A DNA stretch of 64,000 nucleotides, from contig JACATO010000091.1 in NCBI GenBank assembly GCA_018389105.1, positions 1 to 64,000 of the forward strand, read 5' to 3'. The notes below the pieces were generated by a model, which was given only the letters and a program-made list of their open reading frames with translations, had not been told where the DNA came from and ran no database searches. The position numbers were made by a program, and so were the translations under genes. Below are positions 27,101 to 42,100 of this stretch, in pieces. How positions within the stretch are numbered: position 1 is the stretch's first letter; each line of letters opens with the position of its first letter. The stretch is from Nautilus pompilius. Taxonomy: Eukaryota; Mollusca; Cephalopoda; Nautilida; Nautilidae.

Positions 27101-30100
27101 TTTCATGCACTTCTCACAAACAAACATGTAGAGATTAAAACCAGTCCAGTTTATGGATCTTCAGATGATAAGTCAATCTGAAAAGCTAGTGGCTAAAATG
27201 CTATTAGAAATGGCTAGTGTGGATATGCTACCTTCTCAAAGAATGTATTTTATAGAACAGTTTTGTTATGTTGTGTACATACTTCTTAAAAAAAAAATCA
27301 ACAAGAAGTTGCAAGAACCTGTAGTGCATGTATGATGCATTTGTTGTGTTCGTATTCTGGTTGAGAACATTCGTAGTAATCTGAACCCACCATTAAAGAA
27401 AGAGACTTGATACCAGTGGAACTAAGTTAAACTGCTGGGCGAAAACAAAACAGCACATCTAAAAATGATTCCAAAAAAAAAAAACAAGCAAACTGACATT
27501 TGCATTCCATGTGGCTTGGTAATGACAGAATATGACAATCTGGCTATTGTTGTGGAATACCGTATCAGTCTTTGACCGGAAATACTTCCAGCCAATCAAG
27601 AGATTGTGGGCAGCTCAGCAACAACAAACATCCCTGGGATATCCCCAACATGTTCAATCAGGTTTAAGTCTAGAAAATGTGCAGGCCATACTATACGAGT
27701 AGTGTTGTGAACCTAAAGTGCAGCACTGACAATAGAAATACAGAGTAGACTATAACTCTCTGTACAATCAGCAATCAGAAAAAGAGAGGCCTCAACTATT
27801 TTACAAAAATCTATTGCTTTCTCATGATGAGATACCTTGATACTTAGGTGTCACAGATATTTAGCTTAGGTTTGGAAAACACATTAATGCTGTTGTAGAA
27901 TCACTCAAGAAGAAAATGAAGATAATGCCACAAATTGTAGAAACTTCTTTGGTTGCTGGTAGATGCCTTTGGACAGTTTATAAGACTTAATAACTTGCCA
28001 AAGATGTAGTATGACAATGAAGCATGCACTGCTTATGCCACTATAAAAATCTTGGATAAACTCAGTGTTGTTCAAAATCAAGCTAGAAGTGCTCTGCACA
28101 GCACACCTATCATCAACCTTTTAAGATCTGTAGAGACACAGAAAGAAGGGGGTTAATCTAACCTATTAAAAGATGTCCAATGTTAAGTATTGAATAGATG
28201 ACAAGGGCACCTTTAAAAAAGATCAAAGAGATGGCAGCAAGCTCACTGCCAAATTGAAAATCAATTCTAAAGCAACACATCTTGCATAATAACTACATAT
28301 CAACATGAAAAAAAAATGCAGACAAAGGCAGAAATTACAAAACTGAAGTTGGAGGACAATGGATGGACCCTTGAAGATAGTCATTTGCCCACCTGGAACT
28401 GACTAACTGATGAAAATCTTGATCCTGTAGACAGATGACAATGACTCTGATGTAAATATTTATGAGACAGATTTTTGATGATAAATGTTAATACCACAGT
28501 TCATGTGAACACCTTTACTGATGTGTTTGGCATAACTTAAGAAAATCTTTGGAATTCAATGAACATGCCCCTACAAACTCAATTTTAAGGTTTTTCAATT
28601 ATCTTGCTTTAAAATGATTTTAACGTAAAATAGTGTTTAACACCACCTAAAAAAATGAAAATATATAAAAAACAAAAAAGCAAAGTGAATAAAGCCTAAA
28701 TACTGAGTAAGTTAAGTTCATATTAATTTTGAAAAAATGATTTAGCTGAAATGTTAAAAATGATTGTATTGTACCTTTGAAGATTCAGGTCACATCTCGT
28801 ATTCTATAATAGTCAATGTCAATTTCATTAAAGGAAGATATCTCTAAGTGTTATTATGATATTTGGGCATTACAATTCAGCTTTTATAAAAAAAAAAGGG
28901 TCTTTTATTAACCCTAATAAAGTGGTTTATGAGCCTTGCTTTTCATCTGAATTAATGCACAATGTTGTGATAAATCTAAACCAAAGTCCACAGAGACCAA
29001 TGTGATTTAATCAGCTGCCTTCCTGTTAATACTAAATATCTGCACTAGAAATTTTATTCTGCTAACAATGCACTTAAAATTTTTTATCTTCCAAATCTTA
29101 AATACAATATATATGTAAAGAGTGGTGTATCAGTGTATCAAAAACAGAATTCTTGCTTAAACTAGTGTATACACTAATGAATTTCTGCCACTTTCAATAT
29201 TCATATTATATAACTTATTCAGTAGGTAATTAATTCTACACACACAAAAGTTGCCATAAGAATAAAATGGAAGTTCAATTAGTTAACTCTTGAGAAAAAG
29301 TCATTTTTAAAAAAAAAACAAACTATTATTACAGCATTTTTAAGAATGTACATATTTGCATTAAAATGGAAGAACGATAAATGCCTTTTTTAAAACAAGC
29401 CGAAAAGTAATTCGATAAATTTGTTCTGTTGCATATTTGTTTCTTCCCCTAATTTACTAAAATAATTGAATTTTTCCCCCTTAAAGTGATAATTTAAATT
29501 GGTAGTAAATAGATAAACAACACTAGACTAAAACAATGTTGACTGTTACAGATACTGCACATTATCTGTTTGAAAACATTTCACCAATTTCCAAAACTAC
29601 AGATCTGCTCTTCAATCTGTTTCTTCATCATCTGCACTCATCACCCCGCCAGCAATGAAAACAGGAATCGAACAGCTAACATATACACGATCGATGGGAA
29701 AAAAAAAAAAATTGGAAATGCGCCATGTTTGGTTTCACTGACCAGTGAAAGTGAGGTAGGGTGATGACCAACAAACAAAACTTTCACCAGCTCATTCTGC
29801 TGCTGCTGCTGTTCAGCCTGGCTTTCATTCTCAGACATCATATGGTAATGCCCCGATTTCATGTCCTGCAAAATAATTCCAATCGTTGAAACTATAAAAA
29901 CAACAGACTAGAGAAAATGCAAATGTATCGAAAAGCAGAGAAATCCTGGATGTTTAGATACAGGCGAGTGATGTATTTATAATCAAACGTGGCTAGCTCG
30001 TAAAAGGAAACTTAGATAATAGCGTGGCCATTTCCCAACTGGTGGGCTGTTAGACATTACCAAGTGCGCTATGAATCTTTTGAAAAGTCACAAGAGTAGA

Positions 30101-33100
30101 ATAAATAAATGAAACAACATTTATGTAAAGGAGTTTTGCGGATGGGACTAAAGTGTGGGCATGTTCTTTTATCCAACAAATACTCAATACATACATGTGA
30201 CATCTCCTGATTTTGTGAGCATCTTCCCACCCCCTGATCAGGTATCAGATTCTCCCAAATAAAAAAAAATGGATAAATACCTAAAGGGAAAGATTCTGAT
30301 GGGTTCACATCTTGCTGCAGCAAGGAAGCTGGATGCAAGCACAAGAAAGTTAGATAAGTGAGCAGGCAGTACTGTGACAGTTATCTGTGTTATGGATTTT
30401 CATTTACTGGGGATCCTTCTTGCCCCCCTTTCTGCTGTGTTTCGTGTGTGGGGAGAGGCTTTCAAATTATGCCATATGATTCCAAGTAAACTGAAACATG
30501 TGTGGTCCAAACACAAGTCTCTTGGTAATAAGGATAACGACTGGACCAAAAAGAACAGGTGCAAATGAGGAAAGCTACTATAACAGTGTCTGAAAAAGCA
30601 CCAGGTCCACGTAGTTGCTGAGTCTTTAATTTTACCAGCATGCAAAGCCACTGTGAAGGTAATGTTAGGTTCAGATGCAGTGAAGGAAAATGCAAAAGCT
30701 CCCCTTTCAGACAATACCATTAGTTTCCGTATTCATGACATGTCTGCAGACATTGAAAGTGTTTTCTGAGAAAAAATAAAAACCAACCGGAGAACTTGCA
30801 CTGGAGCTCGATGAATCAACAGACATCAGTGGTCATGCCCAGCTCTTGGCAAATGTCAGATTTATTGAAGGTAATATAAAGGAAAATTTTTTATTTTGCA
30901 AAGAGTTGCCAGGTAAAACAACGAAAGAAAAAAAAATCTGCAGAGCGACGAAGGACTATCTTGAACAGGCAGAATCAAAATGGAAAAACTACCCGAGTAT
31001 TTGCATAGACAGTGCAGCTTCAATGACAGGGAAGTTGAAGAGATTTGTAAATGGATTCAAAGAACAAAACCCAGGTGTTCTGGTGAACCAATGTTTCTAG
31101 CATTGGGAAGCACTTGTATCTAAAACATTACCTGAAGACCTATCGTTAGTTTTGGAAGCAGTAAAGATCATTAACTTCATAAAAGCATGGCTTTTCAAAG
31201 TTGCCTTTTCTCCTTGTTATGCAAGAAGGTAGAAGCTGAAAATGAAACTTTTTTATTACCCAAAAATTTGCTGGCTTTCCCGGGGCAAAGTTTTATCCTG
31301 TTTGTATGAAGTGAAAGGGGAATTAAAAAGCTTCTTAAACGCTGAAGGATTGGCACATGTGAACCTGCTTGCTGATGTTGAATGGTGTGCAAAGCTTGCT
31401 TACCAAGTTGATATTTTCCAACACCTGCATGATCTGAATAAGAGAATGAATGAAATAATATTCTCACCAGCATTGACAAGTTGCACAGGTTCAAATCCAA
31501 GCTAGCCTTCTGGTATGAAAATGAAGCAAAGGGCACAAAGTGAAATGAGAAATTTTTCCTCTTTGAAAAGTCTTGGAGAAAAATTTGATTTTTATTTCTT
31601 CAGTTCACATCTGTGATCCTTGAAGTTCTTTTGTGATGGAAAGCACTAAGAATATTTCATTACTGGCAACAGAGAAACTTACTGAACTAAGGCAGGATTG
31701 AACTTTTAAAATTAAATTTGGTGACATGCTGTTAAACCAGTCTCAAATAATTTTAGATAATGCCATCTCTGTTTTGTTGTCATTTTTCCATGACATAAGT
31801 GTGCAAGCTAAGCTTTTCAAGTTTGACATAAATAAAAAAACACAAATTGAGAACAGTTGGAGAGCTCCAGGTTTCTCTCTCATCAATACCAGTGAGGATA
31901 ACGCAACTATGTTCTTCAAGGGAAGCTCAGATTTCCCATTAAAGGTAAGTTTTTGTTTATAACATATGATGTTATTGGGGCAGGAGGTGGTGGTGGTGTG
32001 CCACAGGGGATTTTTTTTTTATTAATGGAAATGTGCTGATGGAAGGAAAAGGTTGGGAAATGCTGACAGTGTATAGTGATGGTAGGATGCTTCTCAGGCC
32101 AGGACATAGTTGCCTTGTAGCTGCTATGGTCAATACAATGTCCTCTACATTATCTAACTAATTAAAGAATAAAAAATCATGTCAAATTTTCAGGTAAAGA
32201 AATGTTCACTGGATGAGATGATACAGCCAATTCGTTCACGGAGACACAAAGAAGCACAACAGCACATGAAAGAATGCTGTCTCGTTTCCAATACAGTCGA
32301 CCCCCCACGTAATCGCGGTCCCGGTTATTCGCTGAATTTCCCTTAGAACCTAACTAATAATGTTCGTGGAAACCCCCGTATATTCACGGAATAGCAAATA
32401 TCTCCTGCGATTTTTTTAATGGCTTTTTTCGTGGCAATATATATTTTTTCATGCTTTTTAACTTTTAATTAAATTATTAAAACAATATAATTACTAATTT
32501 TGTAATATAAATACTAACGTAAATTCAGCAAAATATTAATATAAAATCAACGCTATTGGCTGGAGGTTTGAAAGTAGCCAATCGGAGAGCGTTATTCATT
32601 TCTCCTTCGCTGCTGATTGGCTGCTGCCCACGAGGCGCTGTCTCGGGCAGATGCAGCCCCGCATCATCCCAGTTTACCGCGGTGTAGCTATCTCGAGTGC
32701 TTCTCTGAGTGTTGTGTTTTTATTAAATTATTATTATATATTTACTTATATTTTTTTATTATATTTTACGTTATATTTTGACGTTTATAGGCATTTTTAT
32801 GGACCACGTCCAATATTCATGGTTTTTCGCTCTTCGCGGGTGCTCAAGGGACGTAACCCCCGCGAATACCGGGGGAGGGACAACTGTATTGTACTGACTT
32901 GTGGAAATACTGTCACAGCATCCCATTGTGGATCATAGAAAATGTGAAACCACAATAAACAAAAAACTGCACACACTTCTTTTTTTTAGATTGCTTTAAA
33001 AATTGCTAAAGGGTCGTCGCTGTGCAGCCGAAGTAAAAATTTCTGGAGAAACAACAAAATCTAACAGAAGTCCCCTTCCTGTTCTTTCAACTGAAATCTC

Positions 33101-36100
33101 TGCCACCATCTAGGCCTTGCCCAGCATACAGCGCTTGGGTCTCTTTTTTTTATCCTCTAAGATTTTAAATTTGATTACATTTTTCATGGCACAGCTTATT
33201 TACATAAAATAAACATTCTGCTTGTTCAAGAGAGTCAACTTAAGTCCAATACTCTAAACTGGTCGTGTTGGTTTAGATGTGATACCAACTTACCTTATAA
33301 TACTCAGAATGACAGAGTCCAACAGACTTCAAGTTATAATTAAATAAGACATGATGATGATGATGATGATGAGAGACTTCACCAAACCTGGTATAGCAGC
33401 GATAAAATACTGCAAGCCTCGCTAATGGTTTGATATTCCAGGTACAAAATGAGTAATTCATATTTACCTCTAAATCGGCATGTTGATCATGACTGGAAAC
33501 CCGTGTCCTGAGTAACCCTTTTTCTTCCTCAATGATCCCTTGTCGTCCCCAAACTTTTCTAACCCCCTTCATATTAAGACCTATTACTTCCCTAGAATAA
33601 ATTATAAAAGAAATTTTTTTTAAAAAAAGCAACTGATAATGTATGAATTTCAATCTTTAAAGTGAACATAAATCAAGTTTTATAAAGATAAGTTTCATCA
33701 CCAGATAAAGATTTAAACAATGTAGTAAACAAAAGCTGAAATCTATACAGTTGAAAGATTAAGAACAAAAGAAAGTTAATATCTGCAATCCTATGATAAA
33801 TATTCATTATCATTAAAGCGTTTACTCTCTTTATAATTTAACTACAGAGGTGGTATTCATTTTCCACCACAGACAAATTTGACTCTCTCACTTTCATTCT
33901 TGATAACTAGTGTATAGTATTCCCCTTTGTCCTTTATCACAAGAATTTCAAAGCATATTATTTAGTTTCACATTTCTGTTAGAAACAAACAGTTAAGAGT
34001 TTTTTTTTTAAAAAATCGCTCAAAGAAAAATAATAAACAACAATTCTTTGTTAAAAACACATCGATAAATCACCATATTAACTCTCAATATGGTTTTCAG
34101 ATAATGATATCCTGTTTACAAGTTTTTAATGACATAACATCTACGCTAATTGTTCATATGTGGATTGCCTATTTAGGTTTTACTAAAGCTTTTGTTAAAG
34201 TTCTCAATAAAATAATAATTGAAGTGAATGAAATCAGTTAAAATTATTGATCAGAGTAAATCAATTTAGATTAGATCCAATGTTAAAGAAAAGACCAGAA
34301 AGCTATGAAACTCTAGAGGACTTTAGAAAAATCAGCTACTGTTCATGAAAATAAGGTGGATTGAATGCATAAACTAATCTTAGTTCACACCAAAAGACAA
34401 AACACTGCTGTTCATCTGCATAACTGTTGAAAACTGAACTACAGGGTGGTGTGACAGACAATCACAAAAGTGAGCAATCGCAAATCATCTAAACACTAAA
34501 GTGAACCTGAAGCAAGAGCATGAGCAGTCAAAACAGTAGTGGATGAACATCAAGACATGACTGATATAGCAACGAACAAAGAAATATCAGTCTGCTTTTC
34601 CACATGAATCTCAGAAATATAAATCTATCTTTTAATATTAAAAAAAAAAGAAACATTTCTCATTAAAATACTGCCCGCGTACTGTACAATATTGGTCTAT
34701 TATTGCATTTACCAAGGAAACCAGCAACAGCCAGTTTTAATATCAAAAATGAAGAATCAGATTCTGAGGCAAAGTTTAAGAGCACCTGGAGATCAGGTTT
34801 AACGAATGACATCATTGTGGAGACGTCTCAAGGTGTTAAAAAAAAAAAAAGCATTTAAAATTTTCTTGGGTGGGCCGACGTAGAGTTCCTTAGAAGAGAC
34901 AAATTAGCAATGGCAATGCTATTAGTGGTTCAGGGTTGTTGTGAACGTTCACTGGGTGGACATTCAAAAATAAACTTTCTCCACAGATATCAGTAACATA
35001 AGACTGACTCAGACTTTAGGAACAAATAATATCCAATGTGGAATTATGTAGCTAGTAATTTGATGGTAGCTATTATTTCATACCTCCTGCTCTGTCATCA
35101 TAATATTACACTGGTAGAGTCACAGCAAATAGATGTTTCTCATTAAATAAAATCACGACAGAATTCATTATTGTGAACTGCAATAAATTCTGCATTTTTA
35201 CCAACAGACTCTTTTTTGATACTGTTGAGGAGAAATTTTTTGATCTTTCCCTATTGAGCGTGTTGTTAAAAAAAAATAAAATTTTAAGGTGCTAATGTAT
35301 AGTTATTTCATTGTTGAAGTAGATATTTTTCCATATTTTCACAATCAACGATCAAAACAATTCCTACCGAGATTCTTTTTTCCAATCAATGTATCCATCA
35401 GATCCGTTTCCTGTGCCTTCCTGAGCCGACACAACTCCTGCTGAGTTACTGATAGCTGACCCCGAGGGTGTCTGATAAGCATCATACTGTATCCCAGCAA
35501 ATAATGACCTGTGTTCTGCAGAGAAAAATGGCATTCTTCAACCACCAGGGACAATGTGGAAGGCTCTAATAAACTCAGAAGTATTTGGCAATTATTAGCC
35601 TTTATCCCAACTATATGTAGTTCAGATGAGCTTTGGGCAATGGAGCCATCAGGCACATGCAGTATACACACACATGCACAATTATAGAAGAAACTTTAAC
35701 ATGAGTCCACAATAATTTTTCCAAGTCTACCCCAAAGGAAGTCAATGTGAAAAGATGCAGTCAGTCTTTGGGGCTTTTCAGAAGCTGCCTACAACATGAG
35801 CATGACAGTAAAAAGCCACTCTTGAAGCTGAGACTGGCTGATGTCGGGGCCACCCACTCATCCCTCTAAAACTGTACTAAGCAAACTCAACAGCATTAAT
35901 ATTGACACAATGGATATGTCATCCTTATAGCAGCTGTCCAACTAGAACCAACCTTGAAGTACAGATTTACACTGGACAAGTCCTAGACCGCCTCATTTTG
36001 TCAAACAGGCAGAAGGTGTATTCTCAAAGACAGTTTCTTATTCTACCATGCATACAAGTTAACACAATCATGCATAAGTAAAAAAAAAGTTTTGATAGAT

Positions 36101-39100
36101 ACAATTAAATTAATGGGCATTTAGCTTTTTGCATTAACAAAACAAGATAAACAAGCTACATAAAAGCTCTCCTATACTTTAACATTATTAAAGTGTTTAG
36201 AAGACTAATCTAACTAGGTTTAAATAGTTTATGAAATAGTGCGAATTACTAAAGTATTAATTTCTACATGTCTACTAGCTGTAACTGAGAATTTACCAGC
36301 TAAATCTAATTCATTAGTAAATATAGTTATAAAAATTAAAAGATAAATTAGTGTATGACTGTTAGAAAATTCACTGCATTTTTCCATATTAATTGTCAAG
36401 TATGAGAAAATTATGTTATAAGAGTAAAACAAAGTTTGTTTATTAATATTCTTTAGTTTTATTTTTACTGCTGCACAAACAAACAAAGACTGCCTTATAT
36501 AAAGATGTAAGTTTGGTTTGCACTGGAATGAGATTCATTACCGTATTATCCCCTTTGAAATAACCACTTAATGTAACAAATTTAGAATTTTGTTCATTAG
36601 TTCAATATTTGAGTTTCTCAGCAACACTTTGATAATGCAAATATACAAAAGGTGCATAATCACATCGTGTAGACAAAAACCAGCAGCCCATAGCTGATAC
36701 GATGATGATTTTGATGTACCGCATTCAAAGATTTTAGTTAATTTTTCTGTTGTTTTATTTTAAAGTAACTGCTTTTGCATCCTTAAAAATGCAGAAAGTC
36801 CTTAATTCTGTGATATTCCACCCCCCTGCACTTTTTGATGGAAACTAATTAAGGTAAAAGCATCACTGTTACAACAAGTTGCTAATGCGAGTCAATATGA
36901 ATGTTATGATCATTTGTACTCAGTTGGCTCTTTTCAAATATCAATAATCCAATCTGATGTAATCCAATTAAATTGTATAGGATTCCTTAATACATTGATC
37001 CATACATCTTCTGACATCAAAACTGGATAACACAATTGATTATGGATAAAGCAGATAATTAACTGATGCATTGTTGCTGCTAAAAAAGGTCAGAGTTAGC
37101 AATTTTAAATAATTTAAAAAAGAAAAAAAAGCAATTCAATATTATTTTATTAAACTGTGGTTTGAATCTAAATTAAATAAAAGAATAGTGAAAATATAGT
37201 TTTTATTAGGTCTGAAATAAATTTAACAGTATAAAAAGGTCAATGAAAACTTTATAGAATTTGTAGATCTTAATCAAACGGCTGTGGGAATTTTAAATGG
37301 CGTTCAATAAATATTGCCTTCCTCAGAACAAATGATAGATTGGCATAATAAAAGAAATATTTTTTTAAAATATCTCTCTCTCTCTCTCTGCCTGTTCTTC
37401 TTAATTTACACTATCATGCTTATTAGGTTACTCTATGACTTAATCTCAACTCAAATTTGTAGTATTTGGATTATTAAACAGTATACTTATTCAATAAAAT
37501 CTTGTAACAACTCTGATATTGATAGTAAAGATAAACTGGTATTCCATAGTTCAAAAAGGATTAAACAAAAATAAAAATATAAAGACAATGTATTTTTAAT
37601 TCTAGCCAAAATGTCCTGTTTGCAGGACAAATACATTTAATAATCACTTCATATTATTGCTTTTATTAGGAGTCATCTTGTCATTTGGCATGATGGATAG
37701 CTAGCCATAAGAGTTCTGGCTTGTGAAGCTGCACAAAAATGTTTGGTCTTGATTTTGATTGTCCATCTACTTTCTCTTTGGTGAAAAATGCCATACTGTA
37801 CTGGTATCTGTATACATAAATTTAATGAAACCATCTAAACTGTGATATCAACGACAAACAAGATAAAATAGATGGAGTACCATTGTCTTATAAAGTATCT
37901 AGTGGTGTACCACAAGGTTGGTTTTGGGTACACTATTGTTTTAGATTTATATGAATAATATTGATTGTAAAGGACAGCCATAGATCACTCTAGATATGCA
38001 ATAACAAAATATTGAAATCATACTCATATAGCTTGAAATTGTATCCATGATCCATTCTAAATATCTACTTTTGAATAATTGTGTAACAGTTGTCATAACC
38101 AATAAGATATTTTTGGAAATATGTATTTGCATGTTAGATTTTAAATGTCACATTTTTCAATTTTGGTCACTTTTCCATTAAGGAAAAGTAAATAGCAGTA
38201 TATATTTTAATATATTAACTTAACATTATTACACAAATTCAGCAGGTCTAAGCTGACCTTATCAAGCAATATTTAAACATTATAGGGTGATGCAAAACTT
38301 TTGACCATGACTGTATTTGTTAATAGTAAAACATTTGTAGATGATACTAAAAAAATATGCCAGGTTTTCAGGTAAATTTGAGCTTTATCATTTAAATAGA
38401 AACTGGAGTTTAATACTAAAAATATAAAATTAACCAAACAATCAAGAGATATAATTGTAATCAATATTATATGGGCAGTTTTAAAAAAATATTAATCTAG
38501 GGGTAATTCTTAATCAAGATCTCAGATGTGAATAGGAATGCATTTTAACTGAAGACTTAAAAAAAAAAAATGCTAAGAGTAATTAACCAGACTATCAAAC
38601 TTATAAGTTATACTTTTGCTGCTAAGTCCACATCTTGAAAATTCTGCACAGGCTTGGAAACGCTATTTAAGCAAAGATACTGATTAATTGGAGAGAAGTT
38701 CTGAATATGGTGAATTAAAAATATTAACTCTAAAAAATAAATTTTAGACATTTTAGGAGAGACAACAGGGGTCTTCAAATGAAAGGAGACTTTTTATCCA
38801 GCTATCTACATTTACTGATATTAGGTCGTTACAAAAGTTTTGTCAGTTTTTATATTGTGCTAATTTGGGGTTCATTTTTTGCCTGCTTGTGAAGGTGTAT
38901 GCTGATAAGTTATATATCAGTAGGTAGCGTGTGCTTTGGCGTACATTATGCTAAACCTACCTTTTTAAAAATCATAAAACAGATATTGTTTCAGGGTTCT
39001 GAGTGAAGCAGGGACAGAAAAGTTTTCCGTGCCATTTTGCTTCAAGTTCAAACCGGGCCACAGAGCGAGCGATGCAACTCGTAACATTGAGCGGGCACTG

Positions 39101-42100
39101 GGGCGAGGACACAGCAAAGGAGCGTAGAGTATGAGGATGGTTTGCAGAGGTTCGATCAGGAGATGTGAGCCTCGGAGATGAGGAACATAGTGGACGTCCT
39201 TCCAGCTGTGATGACGACCGTCTGAAAGCCTCAGTTGAAGCCGATCCAAGAAAAACAGTGCGAGAAATTGCTGGAGAGCTCGACGTGAGCACTGCAACTG
39301 CTTCCCGGCATCTTGACACTATCGGCCAGGTGAGACAGCTCGACAGGTGGGCGCCTAACGAGTTGAATGAACAACAACAGAATCGTCGATTGGAAATCTG
39401 CTCTTAGTTTGTCACAAGAAACATAATCAACTCATTTCTTGACCAAATCATTAGGTGTGTTGAAAATGGATCCTTTATGACAATCACCCAGCACAGTGGC
39501 TCGAAAGAGACATGGCGCCTAACCACATCCCAAAACCCAGCCGCCACCCAAAGGTGGTCATGATCACTGTCTGGTGGACTGCAACTGGTGTCATCCACTA
39601 TAACCTCTTGCAACCTGGCGAAACCTTCACAGCTGAGAGGTACTGTTGAATTTTCAGAAACTGAACCAGTTAGGGTACGAAGTTCTCCCTCACCCAGCCT
39701 ATTCACCAGTCCTCTCCCCCACAGGACCACCACCTCTTCAAACACCTCGACAGCTTCCTCCGTATGGAATCCTTCTCCAACCCAGCAGCCATTGAAACTG
39801 CCTTCCAACAGTTTATCGACTCCAGAAATCCAGTGTTTTTTTCAAAATGATAAATGCGCTCATAACTCATCGGCAGAACTGATTGATTGTAATGGAGCTG
39901 ACTTTGATTAATGAACTTCATGTTCAGCGACGATATGAAGTCTCATTGTCGCAGTAAAAAAAACTGAAAACTTTTGTAACGACCTAATACTAGGGGTCGT
40001 AATTACAAGTCATCTAAACTCTGGACAAGATATATTTTTTTTTTTTTGTTTACTTATAATTATTGAAGTAGTGAATAAATTACCAGCAAGTGCAGTTAAC
40101 AGTAATAATGTTAATCAATTTATGAATCATGATTGTTACTTCTCTTTCCCTGGGGGAATGGGAACCTGTATAAGCCATACTGGCTTCCTGCCTACTCGCA
40201 GGTACTAAACCAAAATATGCACGGACAAATAAGGAATATAATGGTGATGTTTATATTATTCTGGTTTCTTATTGCATATACACAAAGAACAATTTTACCA
40301 ATATTGTGACTTACTAAGAGGGAGGGGGGGTGAAACACAAGCTAAGTTTAAAGACAGTAAGGTTCTTGTTAGGAGATGTAAGGGTTAGTGAAGTCTTCAC
40401 CCTGTTTCTGCAAACACAAATGCTACACTTCCTTTCATAAATGTAAACTACTAATGAACCAAACCCAGTCACAAGTAACTAGAGATTGAAAAACAGTGAT
40501 CTATATATACAGGGTTATTCAAAAAGAATGAACCGATTTCATGACGCATTACTTCAGTTCTCAAGCATCATCATGGAATGAGTCAGTGACCATTTGAAAG
40601 AGGAGTTTTCTGAGTTTTGATTGGCTGCCACAGGGGGGCGCTGTAGTCGCATCGTTCCTCTGGCAACATTCAGTTGTTTGTTTACCCTCAGAATGGCGAG
40701 TCCTCAGCAAAAGGCGTTCTGCGTTCTCGAGTTTGCGAAAACAAAATCGGTTGTCACGGTGCAGCGTGATTTTTTCTTATGGGGGATATGTAAAAGATTG
40801 CGTTTATGATCCACCGCTACCCACTAACCTTGATGACCTTAAACATCGAACAACAACAGCGATCGACTCAGTGGATCGTGATATGCTGATACGCGTCTGG
40901 GAGGAATTCTCTTATCGCATTGATGTTGCCCGTGCTGCAGGCGGTGGCCACATTGAACACTTGTAAACAGGAAATAAAACTTGATTGTGAGTAGAATACT
41001 TGTGACTTAGCTGGAGTTTTCTACTGCTTTTCCTTATTAAAATATTGTGTAATGAAATCGGTTCATTCTTTTTGAATAACCCTGTATATATAGAACTGAA
41101 GGAATGTTTCAGCTGCCATCTGGATCAAAAATCTGAAAACATAGAAAATAAAGGAACTCTGAGAAGTGAATTAACAACAACAACAACGATGAAAGTGACT
41201 GCATATCTGTCTTTGAATCTCTCTATTAATAAACTGAAATAGTTGGTAAAAATAAAATAAAACAGCAATATGGTGGATGGAGGTTTCTTATATATAAGGA
41301 AAACGCACTTCCATTAAACGTTTGTTTGTTTCTCGTGATCAATGCAAAGCTGGAGTAAACAGACAGGCAGCTGCACTCGTGGAGCCCCTTTGGTATTCTG
41401 TTTGCAGCACTGACTCAGCAGCAGCCCTAGTCACCAATGTCGTGGATGTATCAACGAAGGGAGTGACAGAATTCTGTCTTTCTTCAAAGTTAATAAAATG
41501 CTTTATTGTGCATCTGGAGTTTCAGAACCAGATCACAAATTGATAATTTGCAGTATTACCAGCAGTGGCAATGTGTATGCGAGCATATATCAAACTACTG
41601 TAATTTGGAGAGTTAGTTAATGACAGATCATAGCACGAGATTGAGATTTAGTTTGTAAAGCAAAGGAAATTTATGAATATCCGCTAAGATGGTCTGATCT
41701 GCTTTTGAGTGAAAGACATCTCTTAAACTAGCATGGTGACCCATCCATCCATGTGACAAGTAATCCAATAGAACATTATCCTATTGAAGAGATAGCTGCT
41801 GAATCAACCTGAAGATGGCTGTTCCTGGACTGGACTGCTAAGGTATTTCTGCTTTGAGTATCAGTCAGAGAGAGAGAGAGAGAGAGACGCATAGCTTTAA
41901 ATGCAGTTGTGAAATTTGTGTACAATCCATCTATTTCATTTTTATTATAGTAATATCTGGGCTACAAGAGGCCATTCCAGATGTCTAATCCATGGAAGCA
42001 ATTTACTGTGAATTCTGAATAGGTTTTTTTACTTAAATGAACCCTAAATGTGTACCTCCATGCTATTCTGTTGGTGTTATGTACCAATTTAAATGTCTTA

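Noticed and set aside
39404-39921. Minus-strand open frames over the mariner
   Set aside because: They are antisense shadows of the degraded transposase.
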